A stretch of 64,000 bases of DNA from Comamonadaceae bacterium (lineage in GTDB: Bacteria > Pseudomonadota > Gammaproteobacteria > Burkholderiales > Burkholderiaceae_C), in NCBI GenBank assembly GCA_013297985.1, contig JAAFIY010000005.1, forward strand, positions 1 to 64,000, read 5' to 3'. Below are positions 50,724 to 58,758 of the stretch, in pieces. Position numbers and translations under genes: made by a program. The notes under the pieces are model-generated. The model searched no databases. It was not told where the DNA came from and saw only the letters and a program-made list of their open reading frames with translations. The number at the start of each line of letters is the position of its first letter. The stretch's first letter is position 1.

Positions 50724-53505
50724 CGTCCAGGTCTCCGTCAGCGGTGCCGCTTGCATCGGCCCCGCTGTTCGTTGCTCCCACAGCAGGGCCGCCAGGCCCC
50801 GCCCTTCGCTCGGGCTCTTGCTCAGGCTTCACCAGCGCCTGCCCAGCCGGGCATTCATCGGCAAACGCCCCGGCAGGCCGCGCATCGGCCAAGCCCTCAC
50901 CCACCGGCGGCCACACCGCCGGTTGTCTAAACCCCCGCCTGCGCGCCCCGCTGGTCTCCCGCGTCGGCACCCAGCCGTGCTCCAGCAGCCAATCGCGCAC
51001 CTGTGTTTCGGTCTGCACGTTCGTCTTGGCCGCATCCGCGCCCAGCGCCTGCGTCAACATCCCCAGCGTCACAAAATTCGTGTTCTGGTTCAGGTCACCC
51101 GTGGCCTTGCCCTCGGTGCTCATGCCGCCCGTGCGCGTCAGCAAATCCCACAGCCGTGACTGCACCGACGTTTCCACCAGCCGCAGCCGCTGCTGGGGCG
51201 CAAACAGCTCGCGCTCTTCTTCTGGGCTGGGGTAAATCGCCTCACCCGCGTTGAACTGCACCAGCGCCTCAGCCCACAACTGATCGCGCCACTTGGCCAA
51301 CCAGCTCAGGCGCAGCGCCTGACCCACATACACCGGCCAAAAGCGCCGGTTGCCCGTCAAGTCGTACAGGTATTGCCTCTTGTTCGTCGTGCACCAAATC
51401 ACGCACTGGCGCGGGTGGTCCTGCACATAGCGCCCGTAAGCCCCCCGGTAGCGGTCCTTTTGGCTGCTGAAGAAGGCCTTGACGGCTTCGCTGTCGGCAC
51501 GCCTAAAAGCCGTCATCTCGCTCAGCTCATACCCCCACAGCCCCGCAATCTGCTCATAGCCGTCCTTGCCCGTGCCAATGTCAAAGTGCGTGTCCGAAAA
51601 ATAGGCCTCCCCAACCAACACCTTCACCAGCGTGCTCTTGCCCATGCCCGCCTTGCCTTCCAGCACCACGCTGTAATCGAACTTGCAGCCCGGCTCCATC
51701 ACCCGCGCCACATGGCCCAGCAAAATCAGTCGGCCCACCCGCGCCAGATAGCGCGCCTGCTTGTCACCCAGGGCCTCGGGCTGATGGCCCAGCGCATGAA
51801 TCAGCCACTTGTCCAAGCGCGGCGCGCCGTCCCACTTCAGGCCCGCCAAGTAGTCCCGCACTGGGTGAAAGCGCCGCTCATCGGCCACCGTCTCCAGCGC
51901 CTCTTGGGCCGCCTGGCGGCTGCAACTGCGAATGCCATACGTGCTGTGCAGCCAATCACCCAGCCGCAAATCGTCCTGATCCATCAACGGCCCCGGCGCA
52001 TCGCGCCACGGCCACGGCATGCGGCACACCGGGCCGTCACGCAGCAAATCAAAGCCCAGGCAATGGCCTAAGCCGGGCGCGGTGCGCAGCGCCCTAATCA
52101 CCACCGTGCGCGACACCGCCAGCGCATGCTTGTCGCAGTCCTGCAGCGTGCAAAGCGCCTTCAGGTAAGCCTCAAAAGGGTCGCTGCCATCGTCGGCTTC
52201 GTCGCCCCCATCAGGGCCGCTCCCAGCGCCTGCGCCACCGCCGCCATCACCGCCACCGCCAGACCGCCCTGATCGCCTCCCAGGGCCACCGGGGCCTTCG
52301 ATTTTTTTTGGTGGTGGGCCACCATCACCAAGCGGCTCAGGCAAAGCCTGAGCCCGACCAAAAAACTCCAACAAGCGCGCGCCATCCCAGCCATCGCCCT
52401 CAATCGCATCGCGTGCGTCCCAGCCATCGACCACCGCGCCCGGCTCGGGTATGGGCAACAACTGCACCCGGCAGCCATGCGCATCGCGCAACAGCGCCCC
52501 AATGCCCAGCATCGCCAACATCCCCGGCTGCCGCGCGGCGGGCAGCAGCGGCTGCGCAGCCTTCAGCGCCGCCACAGCAGGCGCATCGTCTTTCACGGCC
52601 TTCAGCGCCTCACGCGGCGGCAGCGCCCGCTTGGCATCGCAGTCGGGCCACAGCAGCACATCACAGCCCGCCAGCCATTCCCAAAGCGCTTTTTGCCAGG
52701 CCTTGCAGCCCCCGGGCCAGCCCACCACCAGGTAGACCCCTGGCGCAGTGGCATCCAGCGTGACCTGTAGTACCTCGGCCTTGATCTCACCTTCCACCAC
52801 CACCACCGTCTGTCTTGACGCCAGAGGCTTTACCCCGTGCGGCAGGTACAGCGGGCGCGGCTCATCCCAGGTGCGCCATTGCCACTTCAGACTGCCGTCT
52901 CTGTCGCTTTGGCACCAGGTGTACGGCAGTGTTTCTTTGTCCCCGTCACTCTTGCGAAATCGCACCACATAGCCCAGCGTGTGACCATCCAGCCGGTAGT
53001 GCGCGGTGTGCAGTCGATCTGCAGGTTCCGGCCTGTACTGGTGCCAAAACGTCGGCCCGGGGGCGTCGGGCCGCACCGGCATCACAGTGCGCCAGATCTC
53101 GTCGGGCTTTGCTGGCCTGGCGGGCTTTGGCGGCGGTGGTGGCGGGGGCGGAGCGCTTTGGTCGCTGCGAGACTTCACAACCCCCGCCACCTGTTCCAGC
53201 CCGTACTGGTGCGCCAGGTCAATCGCCGCCCGCCCCGCGTCCAGCCCATGCACGGCGGCATACAGGCTGATCAAGTCGCCGCCGCGTTCATCACTCGCAA
53301 AGTCAGCCCAGCGCCCCGCATTCGCACCGCTAAAGCACACGCTCAAGCTACTGCCCGCCTCACCGGCCAAGCTGCCGCACACCCATTCATGGCCGCGCTT
53401 GACAGCGCCGGGCAACCACTGCTTCACCAGCGTTTCAGCCATGGGCAGCAGTGCATCGGCCAGCGCCTTGAAATTGATCGGCGGCAGCGGCTGGCCCGGC
53501 GTCAT
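50710..53505 (-). CDS. Primase-helicase with VapE-type ATPase domain
   Basis: 931 aa from the ATG at 53505. Residues 1-110 are a primase-like N-terminal region (VKRGHEWVCGSLAGEAGSSLSVCFSGANAGRWADFASDE). Residues 220-360 resemble a TOPRIM domain (VVVVEGEIKAEVLQ, LLWPDCD). A Gly/Ser/Asp/Pro linker follows (residues about 395-450), then a VapE/VirE-like SF3-type ATPase with Walker A EGKAGMGKST, LSEMTAFRRADSEAVKAFFSSQKDRYR and CVIWCTTNKRQYL. The tail has a winged helix. It is the main replication protein of the phage. Confidence 0.88.
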   Translation of the reverse strand: MTPGQPLPPINFKALADALLPMAETLVKQWLPGAVKRGHEWVCGSLAGEAGSSLSVCFSGANAGRWADFASDERGGDLISLYAAVHGLDAGRAAIDLAHQYGLEQVAGVVKSRSDQSAPPPPPPPPKPARPAKPDEIWRTVMPVRPDAPGPTFWHQYRPEPADRLHTAHYRLDGHTLGYVVRFRKSDGDKETLPYTWCQSDRDGSLKWQWRTWDEPRPLYLPHGVKPLASRQTVVVVEGEIKAEVLQVTLDATAPGVYLVVGWPGGCKAWQKALWEWLAGCDVLLWPDCDAKRALPPREALKAVKDDAPAVAALKAAQPLLPAARQPGMLAMLGIGALLRDAHGCRVQLLPIPEPGAVVDGWDARDAIEGDGWDGARLLEFFGRAQALPEPLGDGGPPPKKIEGPGGPGRRSGRSGGGGDGGGGAGAGSGPDGGDEADDGSDPFEAYLKALCTLQDCDKHALAVSRTVVIRALRTAPGLGHCLGFDLLRDGPVCRMPWPWRDAPGPLMDQDDLRLGDWLHSTYGIRSCSRQAAQEALETVADERRFHPVRDYLAGLKWDGAPRLDKWLIHALGHQPEALGDKQARYLARVGRLILLGHVARVMEPGCKFDYSVVLEGKAGMGKSTLVKVLVGEAYFSDTHFDIGTGKDGYEQIAGLWGYELSEMTAFRRADSEAVKAFFSSQKDRYRGAYGRYVQDHPRQCVIWCTTNKRQYLYDLTGNRRFWPVYVGQALRLSWLAKWRDQLWAEALVQFNAGEAIYPSPEEERELFAPQQRLRLVETSVQSRLWDLLTRTGGMSTEGKATGDLNQNTNFVTLGMLTQALGADAAKTNVQTETQVRDWLLEHGWVPTRETSGARRRGFRQPAVWPPVGEGLADARPAGAFADECPAGQALVKPEQEPERRAGPGGPAVGATNSGADASGTADGDLDDAPF

Positions 53506-53590
53506 AGCCACACCCCCGCGCCCCAAATCGGGTGCAGCACACACCCCCAGGCGCCAGCGCCTGGGCTCCACACAGCCATGGTCATAGGCG

Positions 53591-53920
53591 TCAGTCGGTG
53601 GTGGTGTCGTGCAGGGTGGCGGGCTCGTACTCAGCGACCGGCCGGTTTCGGTACGCCACCCGCCGCAGCCGCGCAATGCGCAACACACCCGCTGCCCGCA
53701 TGTGCTTCACCGTGTGCACCGCCACCGCCAACCCCACACAGCCCTGCGCGGCCAGCTCACGCACCGTGGCCCCCCGCTCAGGCGTTGCCAGCGCCTGGGC
53801 CGCTTGCAGCAGGGCTTGGCGCACATCGCCGCTGGGGCGGCCCACCGGGCGCTGGGGGGCGCGCGTGGCGCGCGGGTGGGGCTGCTGTGCGTCTTGTGCC
53901 AGCACATCGGCCCCCTTCAC
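53591..53920 (-). CDS. Winged-helix DNA-binding phage protein
   Basis: 109 aa. The segment ATPERGATVRELAAQGCVGLAVAVHTVKHMRAAGVLRI is a helix-turn-helix, preceded by a Pro/Arg-rich tail (RAPQRPVGRPSGDVR) and followed by RVAYRNRPVAEYEP. Found between CII-like and primase genes; probably a replication or regulatory protein. Overlaps the CII-like gene stop. Confidence 0.7.
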   Translation of the reverse strand: MKGADVLAQDAQQPHPRATRAPQRPVGRPSGDVRQALLQAAQALATPERGATVRELAAQGCVGLAVAVHTVKHMRAAGVLRIARLRRVAYRNRPVAEYEPATLHDTTTD

Positions 53921-54450
53921 GGCATGCCCCGAATCTTCAAGCCCACCACTGGCCCTTCGTAGGGCGGCGGCGCGGGTGGCTCAAAGCGCCCATAAGTCAC
54001 CCGGTGCTTGTCTGCCAGCAGCGCCATCAAATGCTGCCCGTGCCCCACCAGCTCAGCCCACTTGGCCTGCACCTGGCGCAGCTCATTGGCGCTGATCTGG
54101 TTGTCAGCATCCGCATCCACCACCGCGCCCACCAAATCAGCCAGCTCGCGCATCAGCTCAGCCACCGCAGCGGCCGTCACACTGCCCGGCTGCAGCCCGT
54201 CGGGCAGCGGCAGCAGCGTGGCCCCCACCATCTCCGCCAGCCGCGTCGGGTAGTCCAGCGCATGTGGCACCCCCAACTGGTGCGCCATGGCCACCACCTC
54301 CGCCGCGTCCGTCACGCTCAGCTTGTAGTGCGGCGCGCCGCGCAATTCCTTCTCAAACGTGCTGGGGCTCTTGTTCAGCCGCAAAGCCACGGCGGGCAGC
54401 CCACCCGGGTAATGGCGCACCGCACGCAGCACGCTGTCAAGCAAATCCAT
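53917..54450 (-). CDS. CII-like phage regulatory protein
   Basis: 177 aa. DSVLRAVRHYPGGLPAVALRLNKSPSTFEKELRGA and SVTDAAEVVAMAHQLG are those of the phage CII family (CP76-like, PF06892). In related phages it activates the repressor and integrase genes. It is placed, as expected, between Cro and replication genes. Confidence 0.82.
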   Translation of the reverse strand: MDLLDSVLRAVRHYPGGLPAVALRLNKSPSTFEKELRGAPHYKLSVTDAAEVVAMAHQLGVPHALDYPTRLAEMVGATLLPLPDGLQPGSVTAAAVAELMRELADLVGAVVDADADNQISANELRQVQAKWAELVGHGQHLMALLADKHRVTYGRFEPPAPPPYEGPVVGLKIRGMP

Positions 54451-54462
54451 CTGGTGCCCCCT

Positions 54463-54678
54463 TCAAAACGCTAAAGACAACCGGGCACCGCAGCGGCACA
54501 TTGCCGCCATGTGCCAAGCCAAACAAAAAGCCACCCAGCCGCACCCGCCCACAAAACGCGCCGGGGCCGTTACACCCGGCGCGGCCTGGGTAAGGCGAAG
54601 GAGACACGCCGGCCGTGAGCGGGCCTGTGCCTGGGCACAAGCCGCAAGCGGCGGCTGGGTGGGGGAAGAAGCAGTCAT
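54463..54678 (-). CDS. Possible small protein between Cro-operon and CII-like
   Basis: 71 aa. Its ATG overlaps the stop of the preceding gene (ATGA), which supports translation. Composition: N-terminal Thr/Ser/Pro, then a Cys/Trp-rich hydrophobic C-terminus (GCGWVAFCLAWHMAAMCRC). Function unknown; weak evidence. Confidence 0.4.
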   Translation of the reverse strand: MTASSPTQPPLAACAQAQARSRPACLLRLTQAAPGVTAPARFVGGCGWVAFCLAWHMAAMCRCGARLSLAF

Positions 54679-55058
54679 GCGGCGATGCCGCTGGGGGCGG
54701 CGGCTGTGACGGCGCCCCGGCGCCACAAATGGCGCCGCGTGCGCTGCGTGCCCACGGACTTGATAAAGCGCTTGAGTGGCTTGCGAGATCGGCGTGGCGG
54801 CCAAACTGGGGCGGCAACACCAGGGTTCAGCCAGGCCGCCCGGATCTGGTCCCACGGCCCTTGGGCAAACCAATACGCCGCATTCACATTGAGCCGCACG
54901 CCGGGCTTGCGGCGCGGGCGCACCTGCAAGCTCCGCCGCTGGTGCGCGCGATCGGCGGCCACAGCCAGGATTGGATGCGCGCGAAACACAAACGCCCCCG
55001 CACCCAAGGCCTGCACCCGCACGTGGCGCCAGAGGGTTTTGTGCAACCGCTTAAGCAT
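54675..55058 (-). CDS. Basic phage protein, unknown
   Basis: 127 aa, strongly basic (many Arg). The ATG at 55058 overlaps the end of the Cro-like gene by 8 bp, pointing to translational coupling. RLNVNAAYWFAQGPWDQIRAAWLNPGV could be a small folded core. No family recognised. Confidence 0.5.
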   Translation of the reverse strand: MLKRLHKTLWRHVRVQALGAGAFVFRAHPILAVAADRAHQRRSLQVRPRRKPGVRLNVNAAYWFAQGPWDQIRAAWLNPGVAAPVWPPRRSRKPLKRFIKSVGTQRTRRHLWRRGAVTAAAPSGIAA

Positions 55059-55323
55059 GGGCAGCTCCGGGGGTGGGGGCCGAGCCCTGCATCAGCCCTG
55101 TCACCGGTTGGCGCAAAACCTCCCACTCCACATCCGGGCACAGGTCTTCACACCGCACCGCGCCATCGGTGACACGCTCAATGCGTGGGCAGTACGCCGG
55201 GGGCACGCCCGACAAGCGCCAGGCTTTGACGGCGTGCACGCTTGGGGCGGCCACCAGTTGGGCGAACCTATCAAGCCCGTCACACAACTTGATAGCCCGA
55301 TTGAGGTGATCTTTGGGACTCAT
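55051..55323 (-). CDS. Cro-like (YdaS-type) repressor
   Basis: 90 aa. The helix-turn-helix region RAIKLCDGLDRFAQLVAAPSVHAVKAWRLSGVPPAYCPRIE is the YdaS/Cro type; VRCEDLCPDVEWEVLR follows. It is transcribed away from the CI gene from the shared operator region. The ATG lies 6 nt after the predicted -10 box, so the transcript is probably leaderless. Confidence 0.85.
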   Translation of the reverse strand: MSPKDHLNRAIKLCDGLDRFAQLVAAPSVHAVKAWRLSGVPPAYCPRIERVTDGAVRCEDLCPDVEWEVLRQPVTGLMQGSAPTPGAAHA

Positions 55324-55329
55324 TAGCCG

Positions 55330-55359
55330 ATTTTAGATAGTTTTTTTATCTTTGAGCAA
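55330..55359 (-). promoter_or_regulatory. Cro-side promoter
   Basis: On the minus strand TTGCTC (55354-55359) and TAAAAT (55330-55335) are 18 bp apart. Both boxes lie inside or beside the AGATAG operator motifs, so CI binding would block it. Confidence 0.6.
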
Positions 55360-55371
55360 GTTTAACTATCT
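55335..55371. promoter_or_regulatory. CI/Cro operator region
   Basis: AGATAGTTTTT (55335-55345, plus) and an inverted AGATAGTTAAA (55361-55371, minus) flank an ACTTGCTC box. The same motifs recur at 57428-57457 in front of the early operon. They lie in the gap between the two divergent genes and cover the promoter boxes. Confidence 0.65.
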
Positions 55372-55384
55372 GCACCATCGTCGC

Positions 55385-56161
55385 GTGGACACAAAAACCG
55401 TCATTCGCACACGACGCCAGCAGCTCAAGCTCACCGAGCAGGCACTGGCTGACCGGATCGGCGTCACGCGCGGATCGGTTCAACAATGGGAGCTAGGTGA
55501 AACGGCGCCCAATCGGTCGCGCCGTGCGGCTGTCGCGGCCGCGCTGGAAATCAGCGAGGCCGTGCTACTGGGTCTCGAACAGCACCCTGAGCTGCTCGCC
55601 GCCGCCGTCGGTACCGTCCAGGAACAAACGCCGCGCACCTATGACGTGACGCCGCCCCCTGCCAGCGCAGACACGCCCAGCCTCACCCCAATCGTGGCGT
55701 GGGAACACCCCGACGACTTGCCTGAAGGCGAATACGTGTTCATACCCAGGCTCGCCGTGCGTTTGAGTGCTGGCCATGGCACCGACGGCGGCCAACTTGA
55801 CTTGGACTTCGTCAAAGCCAAACCGCAGGCCTTTAGAGCCGAGTGGATTCGTGCGCAGCGGCTACGGCCTGCCAAACTGGCCTGCATGACAGCCCACGGC
55901 GACAGCATGGAAGAGCGCATCCAAGACGGTGACGCGCTGGTGGTGGACACCTCGCAAACTGAGGTGATGGACGGCAAGCCCTACGCCCTGTGGTACGAAG
56001 GGGGCGAGCGCGTCAAACGCCTTTTTCGCATCCCCGGTGGTGGCCTGCGCATCACATCTGACAACAAAAAGTACCCAGACATCGTGCTTAATCACACCGA
56101 GCTTTCGCACGTGCGCATCATCGGCCGCGTGGTGCACGTTGCGGGCTCCGGAGGGCTGTGA
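55385..56161 (+). CDS. cI: CI-like repressor (XRE HTH plus S24 peptidase domain)
   Basis: 258 aa from the GTG at 55385. Residues 3-60 are a Cro/C1-type helix-turn-helix (RRQQLKLTEQALADRIGVTRGSVQQWELGETAP). The C-terminal LexA-like domain has Ser in HGDSMEERIQDGD and Lys in ERVKRLFR as likely catalytic residues, and an Ala-Gly pair in LSAGHG suitable for self-cleavage. A TTG at 55352 would lie within the operator region and is less likely. It maintains lysogeny and is probably sensitive to RecA-triggered induction. Confidence 0.92.
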   Translation: MDTKTVIRTRRQQLKLTEQALADRIGVTRGSVQQWELGETAPNRSRRAAVAAALEISEAVLLGLEQHPELLAAAVGTVQEQTPRTYDVTPPPASADTPSLTPIVAWEHPDDLPEGEYVFIPRLAVRLSAGHGTDGGQLDLDFVKAKPQAFRAEWIRAQRLRPAKLACMTAHGDSMEERIQDGDALVVDTSQTEVMDGKPYALWYEGGERVKRLFRIPGGGLRITSDNKKYPDIVLNHTELSHVRIIGRVVHVAGSGGL

Positions 56162-56851
56162 ATGCGCGTTGCCATTGTTGACACCGAAACCACCGGTCTG
56201 GGGGCCAACGATGAACCCATCTCGGTTGGAGTCATCCTGATCAGCGTTAGTAATCAAGGCCACGTGCTGCAGGAACACGCGCGGTATGAAGGCCTGCGTG
56301 AGCCCACCGTTCACATGGATCCCCGCGCTCAGGCCGTGCATGGGCTGAGTGTCGATAGCCTAAGGGGGCGCAGCTTCAATCAAAACACGCTGGCTTCCTT
56401 GTTCGCTCAGGCCGATGTGCTCATTGCGCACAATGCCCGCTTTGATGCCCGCATGCTCGCCAAAGTCGGCCAGGTCCACTCACACTGGCGGTGCAGCTAC
56501 CAGCAGTTTCCTTGGCCCTCGCTTGCCAACCGCAAACTCGACACCGTTTGCGCAAGCCTTAGCGTGCCGCGCAGCCAAACCCATGGCGCTATGAGCGACG
56601 CCCAGGCCCTGCTGCAATGCTTGCTTGCGCCAATGGGAGGCGCTAGTGGCGGCGCAACCTACCTCAAAGCGCTAGTTGACCAGCCCGCCTTTGACGTCGG
56701 CATCACACCGGTAGCGGTGTCGCCACGGACAAATGCGCCTCAGGTGTTTCCCGGGACTGCCACCCGTCCCGTCACTTTGTCGCGCTCCTTAGGCTTAGCG
56801 CTTGGCCGCGCCACCGGGCGGCTTTTGAACTGGCTTAGCGGCAGACCCTAA
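56162..56851 (+). CDS. DnaQ-like 3'-5' exonuclease
   Basis: 229 aa. The DEDD-type motifs are intact: Asp7 and Glu9 in VDTETTG, HNARFDARML (second Asp) and the later SDAQALLQCL motif with the final Asp; His precedes it as in DEDDh enzymes. The last 70 residues are an extra tail with a hydrophobic Leu/Arg end. It follows CI with no gap and is therefore expressed in the lysogen, where it could serve in exclusion or repair; its role is not known. Confidence 0.82.
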   Translation: MRVAIVDTETTGLGANDEPISVGVILISVSNQGHVLQEHARYEGLREPTVHMDPRAQAVHGLSVDSLRGRSFNQNTLASLFAQADVLIAHNARFDARMLAKVGQVHSHWRCSYQQFPWPSLANRKLDTVCASLSVPRSQTHGAMSDAQALLQCLLAPMGGASGGATYLKALVDQPAFDVGITPVAVSPRTNAPQVFPGTATRPVTLSRSLGLALGRATGRLLNWLSGRP

Positions 56852-57147
56852 AGGCCCACCGCTGCGTCATTCGTCGAGTGCGAACGCTGACGCCGACACT
56901 CACGCACATCCACAAACGTCTTGAATCGGTGATCCGTCACGCGAAGCCATTGCAGGTTGGCTAGCGTGTCAGGCCCACCCGCACACAGGGGCGTGACGTG
57001 GTCCACCTGCCAACCGGGGCACGGCCCACGCGCCTGGTCAGTGACCGGGCATGGATTCAACTGCATGAACTGGCGCACCACTGCCGCAGAGCGAGCAGCA
57101 GCGGGCGTGCCAGTGACCAACGCCATCGCGGCCACCAACGCGGCCAA
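56848..57147 (-). CDS. Exported HNH nuclease-like protein
   Basis: About 99 aa from the TTG at 57147. It has a hydrophobic signal-like N-terminus (LAALVAAMALVTGTPAAARS) and an HNH-like core CPGWQVDHVTPLCAGGPDTLANLQW with CPV and HRFKT. Small secreted-like HNH proteins of this form are common in betaproteobacteria. It is on the minus strand between the exonuclease and the early operon and is probably expressed by the lysogen. The start is uncertain. Confidence 0.65.
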   Translation of the reverse strand: MAALVAAMALVTGTPAAARSAAVVRQFMQLNPCPVTDQARGPCPGWQVDHVTPLCAGGPDTLANLQWLRVTDHRFKTFVDVRECRRQRSHSTNDAAVGL

Positions 57148-57167
57148 CGCGACCCTGCTTGGGCTTG

Positions 57168-57332
57168 CTACGACTTGTCGCTTTTCAGCCACGCGCCAAT
57201 GCGGCCTACCGCGTACACCGCCAATCCGAGCAGCGCCATGTGCACACCCCACAGCTCCCCGCTCACGCGAATCACCACGCCCAACAGCAGCACCAGCACC
57301 CCAATGAGCTGAGCGATCTTCCATGCGCGCAT
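57168..57332 (-). CDS. Small two-helix membrane protein
   Basis: 54 aa from the ATG at 57332 (GAGAGG upstream). Two hydrophobic helices (IAQLIGVLVLLLGVVIRV and LLGLAVYAVGRIGAWL) with a short loop. It lies just before the HNH gene and probably shares its transcript. Role unknown. Confidence 0.6.
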   Translation of the reverse strand: MRAWKIAQLIGVLVLLLGVVIRVSGELWGVHMALLGLAVYAVGRIGAWLKSDKS

Positions 57333-57427
57333 AAGCCTCTCTCGTGATGAGTCCGGGTACATCGCCGGACCGGAAGACGATTTTCGCACTGCTGGCCCTG
57401 AGTTTTCCTCGCCTGGCGCCCTCCACA

Positions 57428-57457
57428 AGATAGATTTACTTGCTTAAGATAGTTTTT
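57428..57457. promoter_or_regulatory. Second operator region for CI/Cro
   Basis: Two AGATAG boxes occur (57428-57433 and 57447-57452), the second extended as AGATAGTTTTT like the copy at 55335. They flank an ACTTGCT box also found in the CI-Cro gap. The boxes overlap the promoter of the early operon. Confidence 0.62.
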
Positions 57458-57468
57458 CTGGCTACAGT
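57440..57468 (+). promoter_or_regulatory. Early operon promoter
   Basis: TTGCTT (57440-57445) and TACAGT (57463-57468) are exactly 17 bp apart. It lies inside the operator boxes and leads to the plus-strand early genes beginning at 57521. Confidence 0.6.
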
Positions 57469-57520
57469 GCTATCACGCCCCCCCGACAACACCCAACCGG
57501 GTGGGGGCCAAGGATGCACA

Positions 57521-57694
57521 GTGAATCACCCCCACCCCCAAATCACCCCGCTGCGCAGCTACCGCTGCTATCAGCACCCCTTCATCCAGCTCAAGGCCAC
57601 CACCGCCGAAGACGCTGCCCGCAAAGCCGCGCTGGTGGGCCGCTTGCCCGTGGTCAGTGTGGAGCGCCGCGACGACGCGGCGGCGCTGGCGTGA
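57521..57694 (+). CDS. Small early phage protein
   Basis: 57 aa from the GTG at 57521 (AAGGA upstream). RSYRCYQHPFIQLKATTAEDAARKAALVG is a short alpha-beta fold. It is the first gene of the early operon; the next gene starts in its stop codon (GTGA). Function unknown. Confidence 0.65.
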   Translation: MNHPHPQITPLRSYRCYQHPFIQLKATTAEDAARKAALVGRLPVVSVERRDDAAALA

Positions 57695-58011
57695 CTGCCC
57701 GCTGCACCCTGGCCTACATCGCTTGGCCTGTGGCGCCGGTGGCCGTGTACGCGCTGGTGGCCCTCATCGACCCCCAAGACCCCACCCAAGGCCGCACCGA
57801 CCACCGCGCTGAGTGGGCGCACGCCCAAGCCCTGCTAGACGCGCAAGCCGACGCCGCCCGCGCCGCCCGCCGCCAAGCCGCCGCCCAAAACCTCTGCGGC
57901 CACCAGGCTGCCGTGGTGTGGATTGACGACGCCACCCACCGCTGCGCCGACCGGCGCGGGCGCGTGGGGGCCGTGATGCAGGCCAGCCACACCCCAGGGG
58001 CTGCGCCATGA
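57691..58011 (+). CDS. Membrane-anchored early phage protein
   Basis: 106 aa from the GTG at 57691, overlapping the previous stop. One N-terminal hydrophobic helix (TLAYIAWPVAPVAVYALVALI) and an Ala/Arg-rich predicted coiled coil with a C-terminal basic part. Function unknown. Confidence 0.6.
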   Translation: MTARCTLAYIAWPVAPVAVYALVALIDPQDPTQGRTDHRAEWAHAQALLDAQADAARAARRQAAAQNLCGHQAAVVWIDDATHRCADRRGRVGAVMQASHTPGAAP

Positions 58012-58157
58012 CGCCCGCCACCTCTGGGCCATTAAGCCAACGCCTGCGCACCGCCGCCTGGTGGGCCGCCCGCGTCACCTGGGGTCTGGTCTGCGCCGCC
58101 GTGGTGGTCATCGTGGCCGGGCTGGCCAGCGTGTTCACCGGCACCTGCCAAAAGTAG
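58008..58157 (+). CDS. Small membrane protein
   Basis: 49 aa from the ATG at 58008, which overlaps the previous stop (ATGA). The peptide starts MTPATSGPLSQRLRTAAWW and carries one hydrophobic helix near its C-terminal half. Conserved placement supports it. Confidence 0.55.
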   Translation: MTPATSGPLSQRLRTAAWWAARVTWGLVCAAVVVIVAGLASVFTGTCQK

Positions 58158-58167
58158 GGGGCCAGCC

Positions 58168-58758
58168 ATGAACAACCTACGCGCGTTTGGCCGCGACCAT
58201 GGATTCGAAATCATGCAATCGCCAGTCGGCGCTTTTGCGACCGACCGGGCTTTGGTGGTTTGCGTGCCGTCCTATGCAGATGAGTACCTGGACCCGTGTC
58301 CCAGCACGATTGCGGACGGCATGAATGCCATGCACGCACAGCTGCAAACGCTCAGCAGCACCGGCGAATGGCTTGACGCGGCCAGCCTGGCCCTGCCTCA
58401 ACCCATACCGTGCCCCGTGTGCACCCCGCGCGGCCTTAGCGGCACGCCGACGCCGACAGTGCCAGACCCGTGGTGCGATGAGTGTTACGGCAGCGGCGAG
58501 AAATACACCCCTGTGCTCGTCGGTGCCATGCACTTCAAACGAAGTTATTTGCAGATTCTGCGCGACCACCTGCCCGCCGACACGAAAGTGTGCACAGCGC
58601 CAAAGCGTGACGGCGGCCTCGGCCTCACGCACGCGCTGTTTGCGCAGTGGGATGGAGGCTGGGCAGTGCTTGCCGGGTGCTTGTCACTAGAGGCCGCGGC
58701 CCGGCGCCGAATGGCCTTGACCGCTGCCGCAAAGCGCCACAAGGCAGGACAGCCATGA
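58168..58758 (+). CDS. Early phage protein with zinc-finger-like motif
   Basis: 196 aa. CPVC...CDECYG (residues about 82-111) looks like a zinc-binding pair. The N-terminal half (NNLRAFGRDHGFEIMQSPVGAFATDRALVVCV) is alpha-beta. Unknown function; overlaps the next gene (ATGA). Confidence 0.6.
   Translation: MNNLRAFGRDHGFEIMQSPVGAFATDRALVVCVPSYADEYLDPCPSTIADGMNAMHAQLQTLSSTGEWLDAASLALPQPIPCPVCTPRGLSGTPTPTVPDPWCDECYGSGEKYTPVLVGAMHFKRSYLQILRDHLPADTKVCTAPKRDGGLGLTHALFAQWDGGWAVLAGCLSLEAAARRRMALTAAAKRHKAGQP

Noticed and set aside
57341-57380. Hammerhead-ribozyme-like sequence (GATGAG, a perfect GTCCGG/CCGGAC stem, then GGAA)
   Set aside because: The invariant C of CTGATGA and the GAAA core are not preserved, and no closing stems were found. 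The hairpin alone is likely chance or a leader hairpin.
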